A DNA stretch of 64,000 nucleotides from Fusobacterium necrophorum subsp. necrophorum (GCF_004006635.1 NZ_CP034842.1:248001-312000), one strand, 5' to 3'; counted from the stretch's first letter, positions 50,212 through 58,640 are shown. Program-made: numbers and translations. Notes: generated from the letters alone by a model not told the origin.

Positions 50212-50298
50212 AGAAAAAAGGATTTTAAAGATTTCATTTCCGAAATCCCTAAAATCCTCTTGAAAATTTCATATTCTACTCTTCTTGACAAAGAACCA
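50212..50298 (-). repeat. Dispersed 3' terminator element, copy 4
   Basis: Between the OmpA-like gene and autotransporter C. On the minus strand GGTTCTTTGTCAAGAAGAGT, then TATGAAATTTTCAAGAGG, then the hairpin GGATTTTA...TAAAATCC and CCTTTTTTC. If active it would end the helper transcript before the autotransporter gene. The 100 bases from 50299 to 50402 hold no gene. Confidence 0.8.
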
Positions 50299-50402
50299 AA
50301 ATTTCATTAGAAAATAGGTTGTGAGAACAGCACTCCTTCATGTTTTCTCTTGAGACAAGCGTATTTTTATCATATCTTTGTTCCAATTATTAAATCTACT
50401 TC

Positions 50403-50921
50403 TTATTCCTTATCTCCTATTTTTTCTAAATGGAATTCTACCCTACGATTTTGTGATCTTCCTTCCGGTGTTTCATTCGTAGCTATAGGACTTTCTTCTC
50501 CCTTTCCACTTATTCCGACAATTCTATCTGCCGGCAAACCAAACTCTATCAATTTCTCTTTTGTACTGTTTGCTCTCTTGAGAGACAAGCCCATATTGTA
50601 TGCATTTGTTCCTATCGAGTCTGTATGACCTTCAATGACAACTTCATAATCATTTGCCAAAATATATTCTTTTAAGTTTTCTAATACTTCATAATACTGT
50701 TCTTTTATATTCCATTTATCAAAATCAAAATTTAAAGCTCTTTCATCTAACACTACTGTCACTTTTTTTAAATGGATATCCATTTCTTTTAGCTCTAGCG
50801 CATTAATTCTTATGCTATTTTCCCTCATTTGTGTCGTTGTCAATTTTTGTACTGCAAAGCTAGGCAAAGAGAATAGAAATAAGAAAAACAAAATTCCTAT
50901 TTTTGTCGATTTTCTACCCAC
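50403..50921 (-). CDS. OmpA-family (peptidoglycan-binding domain) protein
   Basis: The 172-residue protein has a signal peptide (to about SFA) and a C-terminal OmpA domain with VVIEGHTDSIGTNAYNMGLS, KRANSTKEKLIEFGL and GEESPIATNETPEGRSQNRR. The Asp and Arg that bind meso-diaminopimelate are present. It should hold the cell-envelope complex to peptidoglycan in the periplasm. Its start lies inside the small lipoprotein gene upstream (25-base overlap). A role in anchoring or export of autotransporter C is inferred from gene order. Confidence 0.93.
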   Translation of the reverse strand: MGRKSTKIGILFFLFLFSLPSFAVQKLTTTQMRENSIRINALELKEMDIHLKKVTVVLDERALNFDFDKWNIKEQYYEVLENLKEYILANDYEVVIEGHTDSIGTNAYNMGLSLKRANSTKEKLIEFGLPADRIVGISGKGEESPIATNETPEGRSQNRRVEFHLEKIGDKE

Positions 50922-51136
50922 GCTTCTGCCTCCTTTTCCAACGATTTATATTCTTCTGCATATTCTATCTTTCCTTCTTCCACCAATTTATCCACATTAT
51001 CTGAAGCTTTTACTCCCTTATTTTCTCGTAAATACTCCTCTATATTGTCCAGTCTCGCTGTGTTATATTGAACTACTTTTTGATTAGTACATCCTAAGAC
51101 CATGATGGTTGCTAACAATATAAATCCTTTTTTCAT
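50897..51136 (-). CDS. Small lipoprotein of adhesin operon C
   Basis: The 79-residue protein has a lipoprotein signal with lipobox MVLGC (Cys16) and a charged, helical mature part. It overlaps the next gene by 25 bases and follows the coiled-coil gene by 20. Family not recognised; like lipoproteins of operon B, it probably belongs to the adhesin display machinery. Confidence 0.8.
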   Translation of the reverse strand: MKKGFILLATIMVLGCTNQKVVQYNTARLDNIEEYLRENKGVKASDNVDKLVEEGKIEYAEEYKSLEKEAEAWVENRQK

Positions 51137-51156
51137 CTTATCTCTTCTCCCCCTTT

Positions 51157-51738
51157 TTAATAATTCGTTCTTTGTTTTAATTGTTCCAAATTTGTTTCCA
51201 TTTCTTTTATTTTTTCATCCGCTTTGTGATAATCTGATATATCCTTATTGATTTCTTCTACTCTATTTTTGATTCTTTCAATTTCCACATTCATTTTTTC
51301 ACTATCTGACATTTTTTGATATCTTTCTTCTTCCGCCTTTCTCGAAGCTTCCTCTGCTTCGGCTTGTAATCTTCCTTCTTCCTTCGCTCTTTTTTCTTGT
51401 TCCGCTATTCTTTTTTCTGCTTCTTTCAACAATCTTTCTTTTGCCCCGTCATCTTTCCATTTCTTTTCTGCTTCCTGAACCACTTCAGCTACTGCTGCCT
51501 CTTCCACCACTTCCGTTGCAACCACTTCGGCTGCTTTTTTTTCTTCTTCCAATCGCTTTGCTTCTTCTTGGGCTAACTTCTCTAACCTTTCTGCTTCTTT
51601 TTTGGCAATTTTTTCTTGTTCTTCGATCCTCTTTTCCGCTTCCTTCAACAATCTTTCTCTTGCTTCATCTGCATATGAAACTCCTGAAATTAAAAAAATA
51701 GCTATTCCTACTTCTAATATCTTATATATTTTTCTCAT
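51157..51738 (-). CDS. Exported coiled-coil protein (TolA-like composition)
   Basis: The 193-residue protein has a signal peptide ending SYA, then an Ala/Glu/Lys/Arg-rich helix. The unit ERLLKEAEKRI-(E/A)-EQEK occurs twice (about residues 28 and 105), flanking an AAEVVATEVVEEAAVAEVV insert. A C-terminal helix with leucine spacing follows. No enzymatic motif is seen. A periplasm-spanning rod is likely. It lies 10 bases after a similar gene and may form a pair with it. Confidence 0.8.
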   Translation of the reverse strand: MRKIYKILEVGIAIFLISGVSYADEARERLLKEAEKRIEEQEKIAKKEAERLEKLAQEEAKRLEEEKKAAEVVATEVVEEAAVAEVVQEAEKKWKDDGAKERLLKEAEKRIAEQEKRAKEEGRLQAEAEEASRKAEEERYQKMSDSEKMNVEIERIKNRVEEINKDISDYHKADEKIKEMETNLEQLKQRTNY

Positions 51739-51748
51739 CTCGACTCTC

Positions 51749-52351
51749 CTATATCTCTGAATTTAAAATTTCTTTGTATTCTTTTACTTCTTTTTCTTCT
51801 CTTGCAACACTTCTTACCACTCTTTCATAGAAGTCTACTTTCTCATTTGCCAATTTTTGAGTTGCCTCCAATTTTTCCATTGGTGTTTTTATTTGAGCTT
51901 TTTTCTCTTTTTCTATCCTTTTTTTATCCTTTAAATATGCTTCTAATGAAGATTCTTTCTCCATATTTTTCGTTTCAACTTCTTCTGCAACTACATCCAT
52001 TGCATCCATAGTTTCTTCTACTGCTTTTTCTTTTCTCTCCTCAAATTCCCTAGCAGCCTTAGCCTGTTCTTCTCTTAATTTTGCTTCTGCTTCTTTTTGT
52101 AATTTTTGAGCCTCTTTTTCTGCTATTTCTCTTTGCCTAGCCTCTTCTTTTTGTCTTGCTTCTTCCTCTTTTTGCTTTCTTTTTAGTTCTAAGGCTTTCT
52201 CTTTTTCTTCCTTCTCTATTTTTTTTCTTATATCCTGCATTAATTTTATTGCATCTTTTCTATCCCTTTCAGACAATTCAATTTTATCTATTGCAGTAGC
52301 ACTGAAAGCAATACTGATGAAAAAAATTAAAAATCCTACTATTTTTTTCAT
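51749..52351 (-). CDS. Exported coiled-coil protein (TolA-like composition)
   Basis: The 200-residue protein has a short signal peptide (ending FSATA) and an almost uninterrupted Lys/Glu/Ala/Arg/Gln helix from about residue 35 to 110, then a helical C-terminal part with EKLEATQKLANEKVDFYERV. It probably forms a long coiled coil in the periplasm. Nine bases separate it from the FadA-like gene upstream. No function beyond adhesin-operon helper is suggested. Confidence 0.8.
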   Translation of the reverse strand: MKKIVGFLIFFISIAFSATAIDKIELSERDRKDAIKLMQDIRKKIEKEEKEKALELKRKQKEEEARQKEEARQREIAEKEAQKLQKEAEAKLREEQAKAAREFEERKEKAVEETMDAMDVVAEEVETKNMEKESSLEAYLKDKKRIEKEKKAQIKTPMEKLEATQKLANEKVDFYERVVRSVAREEKEVKEYKEILNSEI

Positions 52352-52360
52352 TTTTCCCCC

Positions 52361-52744
52361 TTATTCTGACATAATACTCAATAATTTTTCTAACTCCGCT
52401 ATTTTTGCTTCTCTTTCTTCTATTCCTATGATGAGTTTCTTATAATATTCTTCATATCTTTTCAATAATTTTTTGTACTCATCTCTATGCCATCTAATTT
52501 CTGCATCTTTTTGCAATTTTTCAAAAACCTTCTCTTTTCCTTGTTGTTTTTCTTTTAATTTTACCAATTCTTCTTCCAATTTTGCTTTTTCGTTGGTAAA
52601 TTCTACCTTTTTCTCCTCTTCTTTTGCCAATAACTCTTGATATTCTGTGTCTATCGAACTTATTGTTTCCATGATATTATCCTGTGAATAAGATAATACA
52701 GAAAGAAGTAAAATAGAAATACATAAAAATATCGTCCTCTTCAT
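52361..52744 (-). CDS. FadA-family adhesin-like protein (first gene of operon C)
   Basis: The mature part is all-helical with the FadA-type end AEIRWHRDEYKKLLKRYEEY and a terminal helix (EREAKIAELEKLLSI). A signal peptide (to SYS) starts at the ATG 52744, supported by GGGGAGG; the frame extends five codons more. It is diverged from classical FadA and, as in operon B, is first in a helper gene series before an autotransporter, which suggests a shared function. Confidence 0.78.
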   Translation of the reverse strand: MKRTIFLCISILLLSVLSYSQDNIMETISSIDTEYQELLAKEEEKKVEFTNEKAKLEEELVKLKEKQQGKEKVFEKLQKDAEIRWHRDEYKKLLKRYEEYYKKLIIGIEEREAKIAELEKLLSIMSE

Positions 52745-52788
52745 TGTAAACCTCCCCATTCTATTAATTTTTATTTCGATTACTTCTA

Positions 52789-52794
52789 ATTATA
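52789..52794 (-). promoter_or_regulatory. Candidate -10 box of adhesin operon C
   Basis: TATAAT on the minus strand about 45 bases before the FadA-like start; upstream TTCAAA (spacer 18) could be the -35 box. Weak evidence because of high AT content. Confidence 0.45.
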
Positions 52795-52859
52795 ATACAA
52801 ATTAATTCAATTTTGAATTCTTTTTTTGAAACATTTTTGTTTTTTTATGAACAAGCTGT

Positions 52860-53414
52860 TTATTCTGCCAAAGTATTATCAATGAATTGTTTCAATTCTT
52901 CTTTATCCACTCTTCCTTTGATGTAAAATTTTAAATAATTCTCTTTATTGATAATAAAAGTGGAAGGGTATTCTTCTATTTCATATGTATTGTATACTTC
53001 CCCGGTTTCATCAAATAAACTAGGAATACTGTAATTGTTTTGCTTAATATACTCCAGAATTTCTTTTTTATAAACTCTATCTCGACTTTTGGAATAAACA
53101 TCCGATTTAGGATTTACCACCCCTAAAAAGATAACCTCTTTTTTATTTTCGCCATATTCTTTGTATAATTTTTCCATCTCTGGCATTTCTTGCATACAAT
53201 CTTTACACCAAGTGACCCAAAAAGTAAGAACAATCACTTTTCCTTTATAATGATCTAAACTCTGTTGTGTTTTATACTGATCCAAAAGTTCTATATTGGG
53301 TAAGGTCACATTTCCATTTTGATCCATATTATCTAATGGAATAGATAGCAAAGCAGTTGAAATAAGAGTAAACAATAAAGACAGAAAAAAAATTTTTACA
53401 TATTTCATTTTCAT
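52860..53414 (-). CDS. TlpA/ResA-like thioredoxin-fold protein
   Basis: The 184-residue exported protein has a signal/anchor segment (IFFLSLLFTLISTALLS) and a thioredoxin fold with the redox motif Cys70-Lys-Asp-Cys73 (FWVTWCKDCMQEMPEM) and the cis-Pro segment EYPSTFIIN. It reduces or oxidises disulfides of envelope proteins. It lies between map and the adhesin island, so it may be the first foreign gene of the island or belong to the map transcript. Confidence 0.93.
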   Translation of the reverse strand: MKMKYVKIFFLSLLFTLISTALLSIPLDNMDQNGNVTLPNIELLDQYKTQQSLDHYKGKVIVLTFWVTWCKDCMQEMPEMEKLYKEYGENKKEVIFLGVVNPKSDVYSKSRDRVYKKEILEYIKQNNYSIPSLFDETGEVYNTYEIEEYPSTFIINKENYLKFYIKGRVDKEELKQFIDNTLAE

Positions 53415-53481
53415 TCTTGTATGATAAATACATAATATTTATCTATACATCCTCCTTTCCGTTTCATTCTATCAAGTGATC

Positions 53482-54240
53482 TTAAAATTCACTTAAAACA
53501 ATTGGCTTTCCATCCACAATAGCAATCGAATGTTCAAAGTGTGCAGAACGCTTTCCATCTTTCGTAGAAACAGTCCATCCGTCAGGATGCAGGACCACTT
53601 TATAACTTCCCACATTGATCATAGGCTCAATGGCAAGCACCATTCCATTTTCAATTTTTAATCCTCTTCCTGCTCTTCCAAAATTAGGAATCATAGGGTC
53701 CTCATGCATTGCTAAGCCCACTCCATGCCCTGCATAATCTCGTACCACAGAAAATCCTTCTTTTTCCACAAATTTTTGAATGGTATGCCCAATGTCCCCA
53801 ATCCGATTACCTACAACAGCCTGTTCAATTCCTAGCTTTCTGGATTTTTTAGTAATCTCCAATAACTTTTTGGCTTCTTCATCGATTTCCCCAACAGCAT
53901 AGGTATAAGCAGAGTCCCCATAATATCCATCTAAAATGGTAACGGTATCCACACTGACAATATCCCCTTCTTGCAAAATTCTTTCTCCCGGAATTCCATG
54001 CACCACTTCTTCATTGACAGAAATGCAAGTTGCCGCCGGAAACTCATTGTACAATCCTTGTACCCCAATACAACCGGGAATCGCCCCTTGACTTCGAATA
54101 TAGTCTTCTACAATCTTATCTAATTCTCTAGTGGAAATTCCTGCCTTGATATAAGGTGGTAAAATATCTCGATACAGTCTTGCAATGATTTGATTTGCTT
54201 TTTCAATTTTTTTAATTTCTTCCAATGTTTTTAAAATCAT
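53482..54240 (-). CDS. map: Methionine aminopeptidase type I
   Basis: The 252-residue pita-bread metalloprotease removes the initiator Met. Metal ligands are seen in VSVDTVTILDGYYGDSA (two Asp), DYAGHGVGLAMHEDP (His) and AIEPMINVG (Glu), with the last Glu near the C-terminus. It follows adk by 20 bases. In most bacteria infA comes next; here it is about 15 kb away. Confidence 0.99.
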   Translation of the reverse strand: MILKTLEEIKKIEKANQIIARLYRDILPPYIKAGISTRELDKIVEDYIRSQGAIPGCIGVQGLYNEFPAATCISVNEEVVHGIPGERILQEGDIVSVDTVTILDGYYGDSAYTYAVGEIDEEAKKLLEITKKSRKLGIEQAVVGNRIGDIGHTIQKFVEKEGFSVVRDYAGHGVGLAMHEDPMIPNFGRAGRGLKIENGMVLAIEPMINVGSYKVVLHPDGWTVSTKDGKRSAHFEHSIAIVDGKPIVLSEF

Positions 54241-54260
54241 AATAAAAGTCCCTTCTTAAC

Positions 54261-54893
54261 TTAGCCTAAAATAGAGAAGATTTGTTTCGTAATCTCTTCC
54301 ATTTTTTGACTTCCATCAATTTCAGACACTTTATTTTGTGCTTTATAATAATCCAATACAGGAGCAGTTTGTTCATGGTAGGTGCTCAGTCTTTTCTCTA
54401 CCACTTCTCTGGTATCGTCAGCTCTTTGTACTAAATCTGCCGGATCTTCATCCACCGGTGGATTAAATGTCATATGATAAATTTTACCTGTTTTTTTTGA
54501 AGTTCTTCGCCCTGTAATTCTTTCTATAATTTCCTCGTCTTTTACGTTCAATGCAATCACTTTTTCAATTTTTTTATGTAATTTTTCTAGGATTTTATCC
54601 AATTCTTCCGCCTGTACAACAGTTCTCGGAAATCCGTCCATAATAAATCCTTTTTCACAATCTGCTTGTCCCAATCTTTCTTCCACCAATCCATTGACTA
54701 CAGCATCGGGAACTAATTTCCCCTCGTCCATAAATTTTTTTGCTTCCAATCCTAATTTTGTTTTGTTTGCAATCGCTTGTCTTAAAATATCTCCTGTAGA
54801 AATTTGTGGAATTTCATATTGATCCACGATAAATTTTGCTTGTGTTCCTTTTCCTGCTCCTGGAGCTCCAAATAATACGATATTCATTTCCAT
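54261..54893 (-). CDS. adk: Adenylate kinase
   Basis: The 210-residue protein has the P-loop GAPGAGKGTQ, the AMP-binding STGDILRQAI, GFPRTVVQAEEL and a long LID (ITGRRTSKKTGKIYHMTF) without the four zinc cysteines. It equilibrates ATP, ADP and AMP. ATG at 54893 has GGAGAG upstream; a second Met two codons later is also possible. A possible promoter (TATAAT at 54926-54931) replaces the link to secY cut by the IS30 insertion. Confidence 0.99.
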   Translation of the reverse strand: MEMNIVLFGAPGAGKGTQAKFIVDQYEIPQISTGDILRQAIANKTKLGLEAKKFMDEGKLVPDAVVNGLVEERLGQADCEKGFIMDGFPRTVVQAEELDKILEKLHKKIEKVIALNVKDEEIIERITGRRTSKKTGKIYHMTFNPPVDEDPADLVQRADDTREVVEKRLSTYHEQTAPVLDYYKAQNKVSEIDGSQKMEEITKQIFSILG

Positions 54894-54980
54894 TCTTTTC
54901 TCTCCTTTTTTTAATCATTTCCTACATTATACTATATTTCCTTTGAAAAAGGTAGATTTTTTCCAAAAAGAAAGGTGCTT

Positions 54981-55401
54981 TGTAAATTGCAATAGTAGAT
55001 GTCACACTAACATAAATATTTTGTAAATTCCTCTGCATGCATTTCTTTTGAACTTTTCCCATTCCATAATTTTCTAGGATATGTATTCATCCACTCTTCC
55101 TCTTCTTTTATTGTTTCTTCGTGCACGTTGATACTTTCTGCTCTTTCTTCTATGCTTCATCCCCTTTTTTTCGAATGAATTTCTCTATTTTTTTCTTTGA
55201 TTTTCTTGATATTTTCTTTGGGCTGTTTGCACAACAGTAGGTATCATAAGTATCTAGCTCTGAAGTCAATAAACCCGAAATCCAACCTCTTTGTATTTCG
55301 CGTTGAATGCTTCCTCGATTGATTCCTATCCGTAGAGCAATTTCTATTTTGGAAAGCCCCATATTTCAATAAGCTTCTATTTGTCCTCTTTTCCATTTAA
55401 G
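54981..55401 (-). mobile_element. Old IS30-like remnant, 3' part
   Basis: An end like that of the intact element (TGTAAATTGCAATAGTAGAT and onward) lies at 54981. On the minus strand are N-terminal transposase remains (55150-55362, SKIEIALRIGINRGSIQREI) and C-terminal remains (RKLWNGKSSKEM, about 55010-55090), with the catalytic middle missing. The other half of this element, with promoter, start region and left end, is at 56559-56729. Confidence 0.8.
55150..55362 (-). pseudogene. IS30 transposase fragment (N-terminal helix-turn-helix)
   Basis: The 70 codons match residues about 31-85 of the intact transposase beside it (GYSKTKIAQL, RRTIQREIKRGWVEGL) at many positions. The start of this gene lies across the inserted element near 56630, with an early stop (MVQK then TAG), and the middle is deleted. 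It is not functional. Confidence 0.85.
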
Positions 55402-56558
55402 TTGTAAAATAAAGTGTCACACTAAAATAAAATAAAAAGAACCATAAGTAGTTTTCTAGGATATGATTAATTTGCCGATCAATCAAAAGGAGATAAACTA
55501 CTATGGTTCAACAAAAGTATACTATAAAAAGAGAAAAAGGTAAACATTTAACTTCCATTGAAAGAGGAAAAATTGAAGCTTACTTTAAATTAGGGTATTC
55601 TAAAACTAAGATTGCTCAGTTAATTGATGTTTCTAGGAGAACTATTCAAAGAGAAATTAAAAGAGGTTGGGTAGAAGGATTACAAAACTCTGATTTATCT
55701 CTTTACGACACATACTCTGCGCATAAAGCTCAAAGAAAATATAATGATTCTCAAAGAAAAAAAGAAGGTAATTTAAAAATAGATAAGAATTATGAATTAA
55801 TTAATTTTCTAGAAAACTCTATGCTTATTGATAAAAATTCTCCCTATGCAGCTTTAGAAAGTGCTAAAAAGAAGGGTTTCAATGTAAATATATCATTAAA
55901 AACATTGTATAACTATATTCATAAAGAATTATTTATAAAATTTACTGAGAAAGATATGTGTTACAAAAAAGATATAAGAAAAAAATCTCTCAAAGAAAAA
56001 AGAATAAGAAAACAAGGAGGAAAATCAATAGAACAAAGGGCACAGCTAATTAATAATAGAGAGGAAATAGGTCATTTTGAGATGGACACTGTTGTAGGCA
56101 AAAGAGGAAGCTCTTCATGTCTTTTAGTTCTTACAGATAGAAAATCAAGATTAGAAGTAATAAGAAAATTAAAGTCTAAAACAGTAAAAGATGTTGTGGA
56201 AACAGTAAAAAATATTGTTAGAGAATATCCAGAACTAATAAAGACAATTACAAGTGATAATGGAAGCGAATTTATGAATGCTGAAGCAATAGAAGAGTTA
56301 GGAATAGAATACTTTTATGCGCATAGTTATAGTTCAGGAGAAAGAGGAAGTAATGAAAATAATAATAAATTAATTAGGCGCTATATAAAAAAGGGAGTAG
56401 ATATAGGTTCTATAAGCGAAGAAGAAATAATAAGAATAGAAGAGTGGATGAATTCATATCCAAGAAAATTATTTAATGGGAAAAGTTCCTTAGAAGTATA
56501 TTCTAAAGAACTTACAAAATATTTTTTCTTAGTGTGACATTTACTATTGCAATTTACA
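55402..56558 (+). mobile_element. Intact IS30-family element inserted in an older copy
   Basis: The left end TTGTAAAATAAAGTGTCACA and the complement of the right end TGTAAATTGCAATAGTAAAT plus GTCACACTAA are imperfect inverted repeats. The flanks carry the same 16 bases, TTGTCCTCTTTTCCAT (55381-55396 and 56559-56574), then near-identical TTAAG. This looks like a long target duplication, as known for IS1630-type members of the IS30 family. Confidence 0.85.
55503..56537 (+). CDS. IS30-family transposase
   Basis: The 344-residue DDE transposase has an N-terminal helix-turn-helix (TSIERGKIEAYFKLGYSKTK, RRTIQREIKRG), a basic linker and the catalytic residues D195 (FEMDTVVG), D252 (ITSDNGSEF) and E285 (GSNENNNKLIRRY). 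AAGGAG precedes the ATG. The stop lies within the right inverted repeat. Complete, so possibly active. Confidence 0.97.
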   Translation: MVQQKYTIKREKGKHLTSIERGKIEAYFKLGYSKTKIAQLIDVSRRTIQREIKRGWVEGLQNSDLSLYDTYSAHKAQRKYNDSQRKKEGNLKIDKNYELINFLENSMLIDKNSPYAALESAKKKGFNVNISLKTLYNYIHKELFIKFTEKDMCYKKDIRKKSLKEKRIRKQGGKSIEQRAQLINNREEIGHFEMDTVVGKRGSSSCLLVLTDRKSRLEVIRKLKSKTVKDVVETVKNIVREYPELIKTITSDNGSEFMNAEAIEELGIEYFYAHSYSSGERGSNENNNKLIRRYIKKGVDIGSISEEEIIRIEEWMNSYPRKLFNGKSSLEVYSKELTKYFFLV

Positions 56559-56729
56559 TTGTCCTCTTTTCCATAAAATTAAGTGTTTCCTTTTTTGTCT
56601 TTTTGTGATATACTATTTTTGAACCATAGTAGTTTTCTCCTTTGATTGGTTGTCGTAAACAAATCATACCATAGAAAACTATTTTATGGTTCTTTTTCTT
56701 TTGCAACACTGTGACACTTTATTTTACAA
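56559..56729 (-). mobile_element. Old IS30-like remnant, 5' part
   Basis: On the minus strand it shows the outer end (ATTGTAAAATAAAGTGTCAC, from 56730), a region like the leader of the intact element (AGGAGAAAACTACTATGGTT) and the first, already broken codons. It continues at 55401 beyond the inserted intact element. Confidence 0.75.
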
Positions 56730-56730
56730 T

Positions 56731-56801
56731 CGAAAAAAGGATTTTAACCTTGAAAATTTCATATTTTATTCTTCATCAACACCATTTGACAAAGAACCAA
56801 A
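56731..56801 (-). repeat. Dispersed 3' terminator element, copy 5 (hairpin arm lost)
   Basis: Follows secY by 38 bases. On the minus strand GGTTCTTTGTCAAATGGTGT and TGATGAAGAATAAAATATGA match the other copies, but one hairpin arm is missing before CCTTTTTTCG. The loss lies next to the end of the old IS30 element. Confidence 0.8.
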
Positions 56802-56838
56802 AAAAAGAGACTACTTTTCATGTAATCTCTTCTCTATC

Positions 56839-58119
56839 TTATATAAATCCTTTATAATCTCTCATTACTAAGTGAGCATCTATTTGCTGTACTGTATCAA
56901 TCGCAACTCCCACCACAATGATAATTCCTGTTCCTCCAAAAAAAACAGGTAATCCCAAAGCAGAAAAAATTGCAAATGGTAAAATAGAAATAGCTGCTAG
57001 GAATATCGCTCCTCCCCAAGTAATTCTAGTTACAACGCCCTCCAAATATTCAACCGTTTCCGCTCCCGGACGAATTCCTGGAATGGTTCCTCCTCCTCGT
57101 TTCAAATTATCCGCTACTTTTTCCGGATCAAAAACAATAGCCGTATAAAAGAAAGAGAAAAAGATAATCACCAAAGCATATACTATCATATATACCGGAT
57201 GTTGTTGATTGAACATCATAGATAAGGTTGTTTTAATGGCATATTTTGATGGAATGGCATTAATCATAACGGTCGGTATCATCATCAAAACTGATGCAAA
57301 AATTACCGGCATAACCCCTGAACTGTTTAATTTCAAAGGAATATACGAATTTTGTCCCATGCCTCCTCGACTGTTAAATCCCTTTCCCACGTAGTGAATT
57401 GGAATTTTTCTTTGTCCAAGTTGGAAGACCACAATTCCCATAATCGTTAAAATTCCTGCTGCTGCAACAGCAAGCAATACCGGAATTAAAAATTTACTAC
57501 CACTCATCGTTTGTATGGTTTGTACAATGTTAGCCGGTCCTCTTGAAATGACATTCAAGAAGATTAACAAAGATACTCCATTTCCAATTCCTTTGACAGA
57601 AATTTGTTCTCCTACCCACATCAAAAATACAGTTCCTGCCGTCAAGGTAACAATTGTCGTTAGAAAAAATAAAAATCCTGGTTCAAAAACCAAACCTACG
57701 GATTGCAGCCACATACACACTCCAAATCCTTGTACCAGTGCAATCCCTATGGTTAAATACCTTGTCCATTGCGTAATTTTATTTCTTCCCGCTTCTCCCT
57801 CTTTTTGAATTTCTTCGATTTGAGGAATAATCGCTGCCAACAAACTAACGACAATAGAGGCATTGATATAAGGAATAATTCCTAGTGCGAAAATAGATAC
57901 ACGAGTAAAGGCTCCTCCTGAGAACATATTGATATATCCCAAAATATCATTTTGAGCAGTCATGGCTGCCAGCCTATCGGTATCTACTCCCGGTGCTGGA
58001 ATAAAGGTCCCTATTCTTGCCACTAAGAACATCAGTAATGTAAATAGAATTCTGTCTCGAAGTTCCGGAACTTTCATGATACTACTTAACTTGGAATTAA
58101 ACTTTTCTAATAAAGTCAT
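56839..58119 (-). CDS. secY: Protein translocase subunit SecY
   Basis: The 426-residue membrane protein has ten helices and the SecY signatures PAPGVDTDRLAAM, FSGGAFTRVSIFALGIIPYI and the cytoplasmic loops with GKGFNSRGGMGQNSYIPLKL and GGTIPGIRPG. It forms the Sec channel with SecE and SecG and exports, among others, the autotransporters here. Last gene of the spc operon; RBS and gap of 38 bases after rplO. Confidence 0.99.
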   Translation of the reverse strand: MTLLEKFNSKLSSIMKVPELRDRILFTLLMFLVARIGTFIPAPGVDTDRLAAMTAQNDILGYINMFSGGAFTRVSIFALGIIPYINASIVVSLLAAIIPQIEEIQKEGEAGRNKITQWTRYLTIGIALVQGFGVCMWLQSVGLVFEPGFLFFLTTIVTLTAGTVFLMWVGEQISVKGIGNGVSLLIFLNVISRGPANIVQTIQTMSGSKFLIPVLLAVAAAGILTIMGIVVFQLGQRKIPIHYVGKGFNSRGGMGQNSYIPLKLNSSGVMPVIFASVLMMIPTVMINAIPSKYAIKTTLSMMFNQQHPVYMIVYALVIIFFSFFYTAIVFDPEKVADNLKRGGGTIPGIRPGAETVEYLEGVVTRITWGGAIFLAAISILPFAIFSALGLPVFFGGTGIIIVVGVAIDTVQQIDAHLVMRDYKGFI

Positions 58120-58157
58120 TACAAGTTCACCTCACTTCCCAGACACAAAACGATAAA

Positions 58158-58640
58158 CTATTTTTTATTGTTTCCTGCTACATCTGCAAATGTTTTTACT
58201 TCAATAACCTCTACAGCTCCGCCTTTTCCTTCAATAGCGGCTTGTGCAGATTTTGTGATTTTGTGAGCTTTTACAGTTAATTTCTTAGTCAATTCTCCAT
58301 TTCCTAATACTTTTACTAAACTACAAGCACATTTGATGATACCCATTTCTGCCAAACAATCCGGACATACAGTTGCACCATCTTCAAACTTGTTTAAAGC
58401 TTCTAAACTTACTAAAGCATATTCCTTTTTGAAAGGATAATTCGAGAATCCTCTTTTAGGAACTCTTCTATAGATAGGCATTTGCCCCCCTTCAAAATAA
58501 GGTTTTACTCCTCCACCTGCTCTGGAATTTTGTCCGTTACTTCCCTTTCCGGCTGATTTTCCCCAACCGGAAGATTCTCCTCTTCCGACTCTTTTTCTAG
58601 CTTTTCGAGGAACTGAAGGTGTTAATTCATTTAATTTCAT
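58158..58640 (-). CDS. rplO: 50S ribosomal protein L15 with cysteine cluster
   Basis: The 160-residue protein has the Gly-rich L15 start ([20 protein letters not shown]) and the C-terminal [18 protein letters not shown]. In the middle it carries Cys92, Cys95, Cys104 and Cys106 ([20 protein letters not shown]), a C-x2-C...C-x-C pattern that is not typical of L15 and could bind zinc. Stop and start overlap by one base with rpmD. Confidence 0.98.
   Translation of the reverse strand: MKLNELTPSVPRKARKRVGRGESSGWGKSAGKGSNGQNSRAGGGVKPYFEGGQMPIYRRVPKRGFSNYPFKKEYALVSLEALNKFEDGATVCPDCLAEMGIIKCACSLVKVLGNGELTKKLTVKAHKITKSAQAAIEGKGGAVEVIEVKTFADVAGNNKK

Noticed and set aside
51441..51701. Leu/Pro-rich plus-strand frame opposite the coiled-coil gene
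   Set aside because: Antisense reading of Lys/Glu/Ala codons; no start signal.
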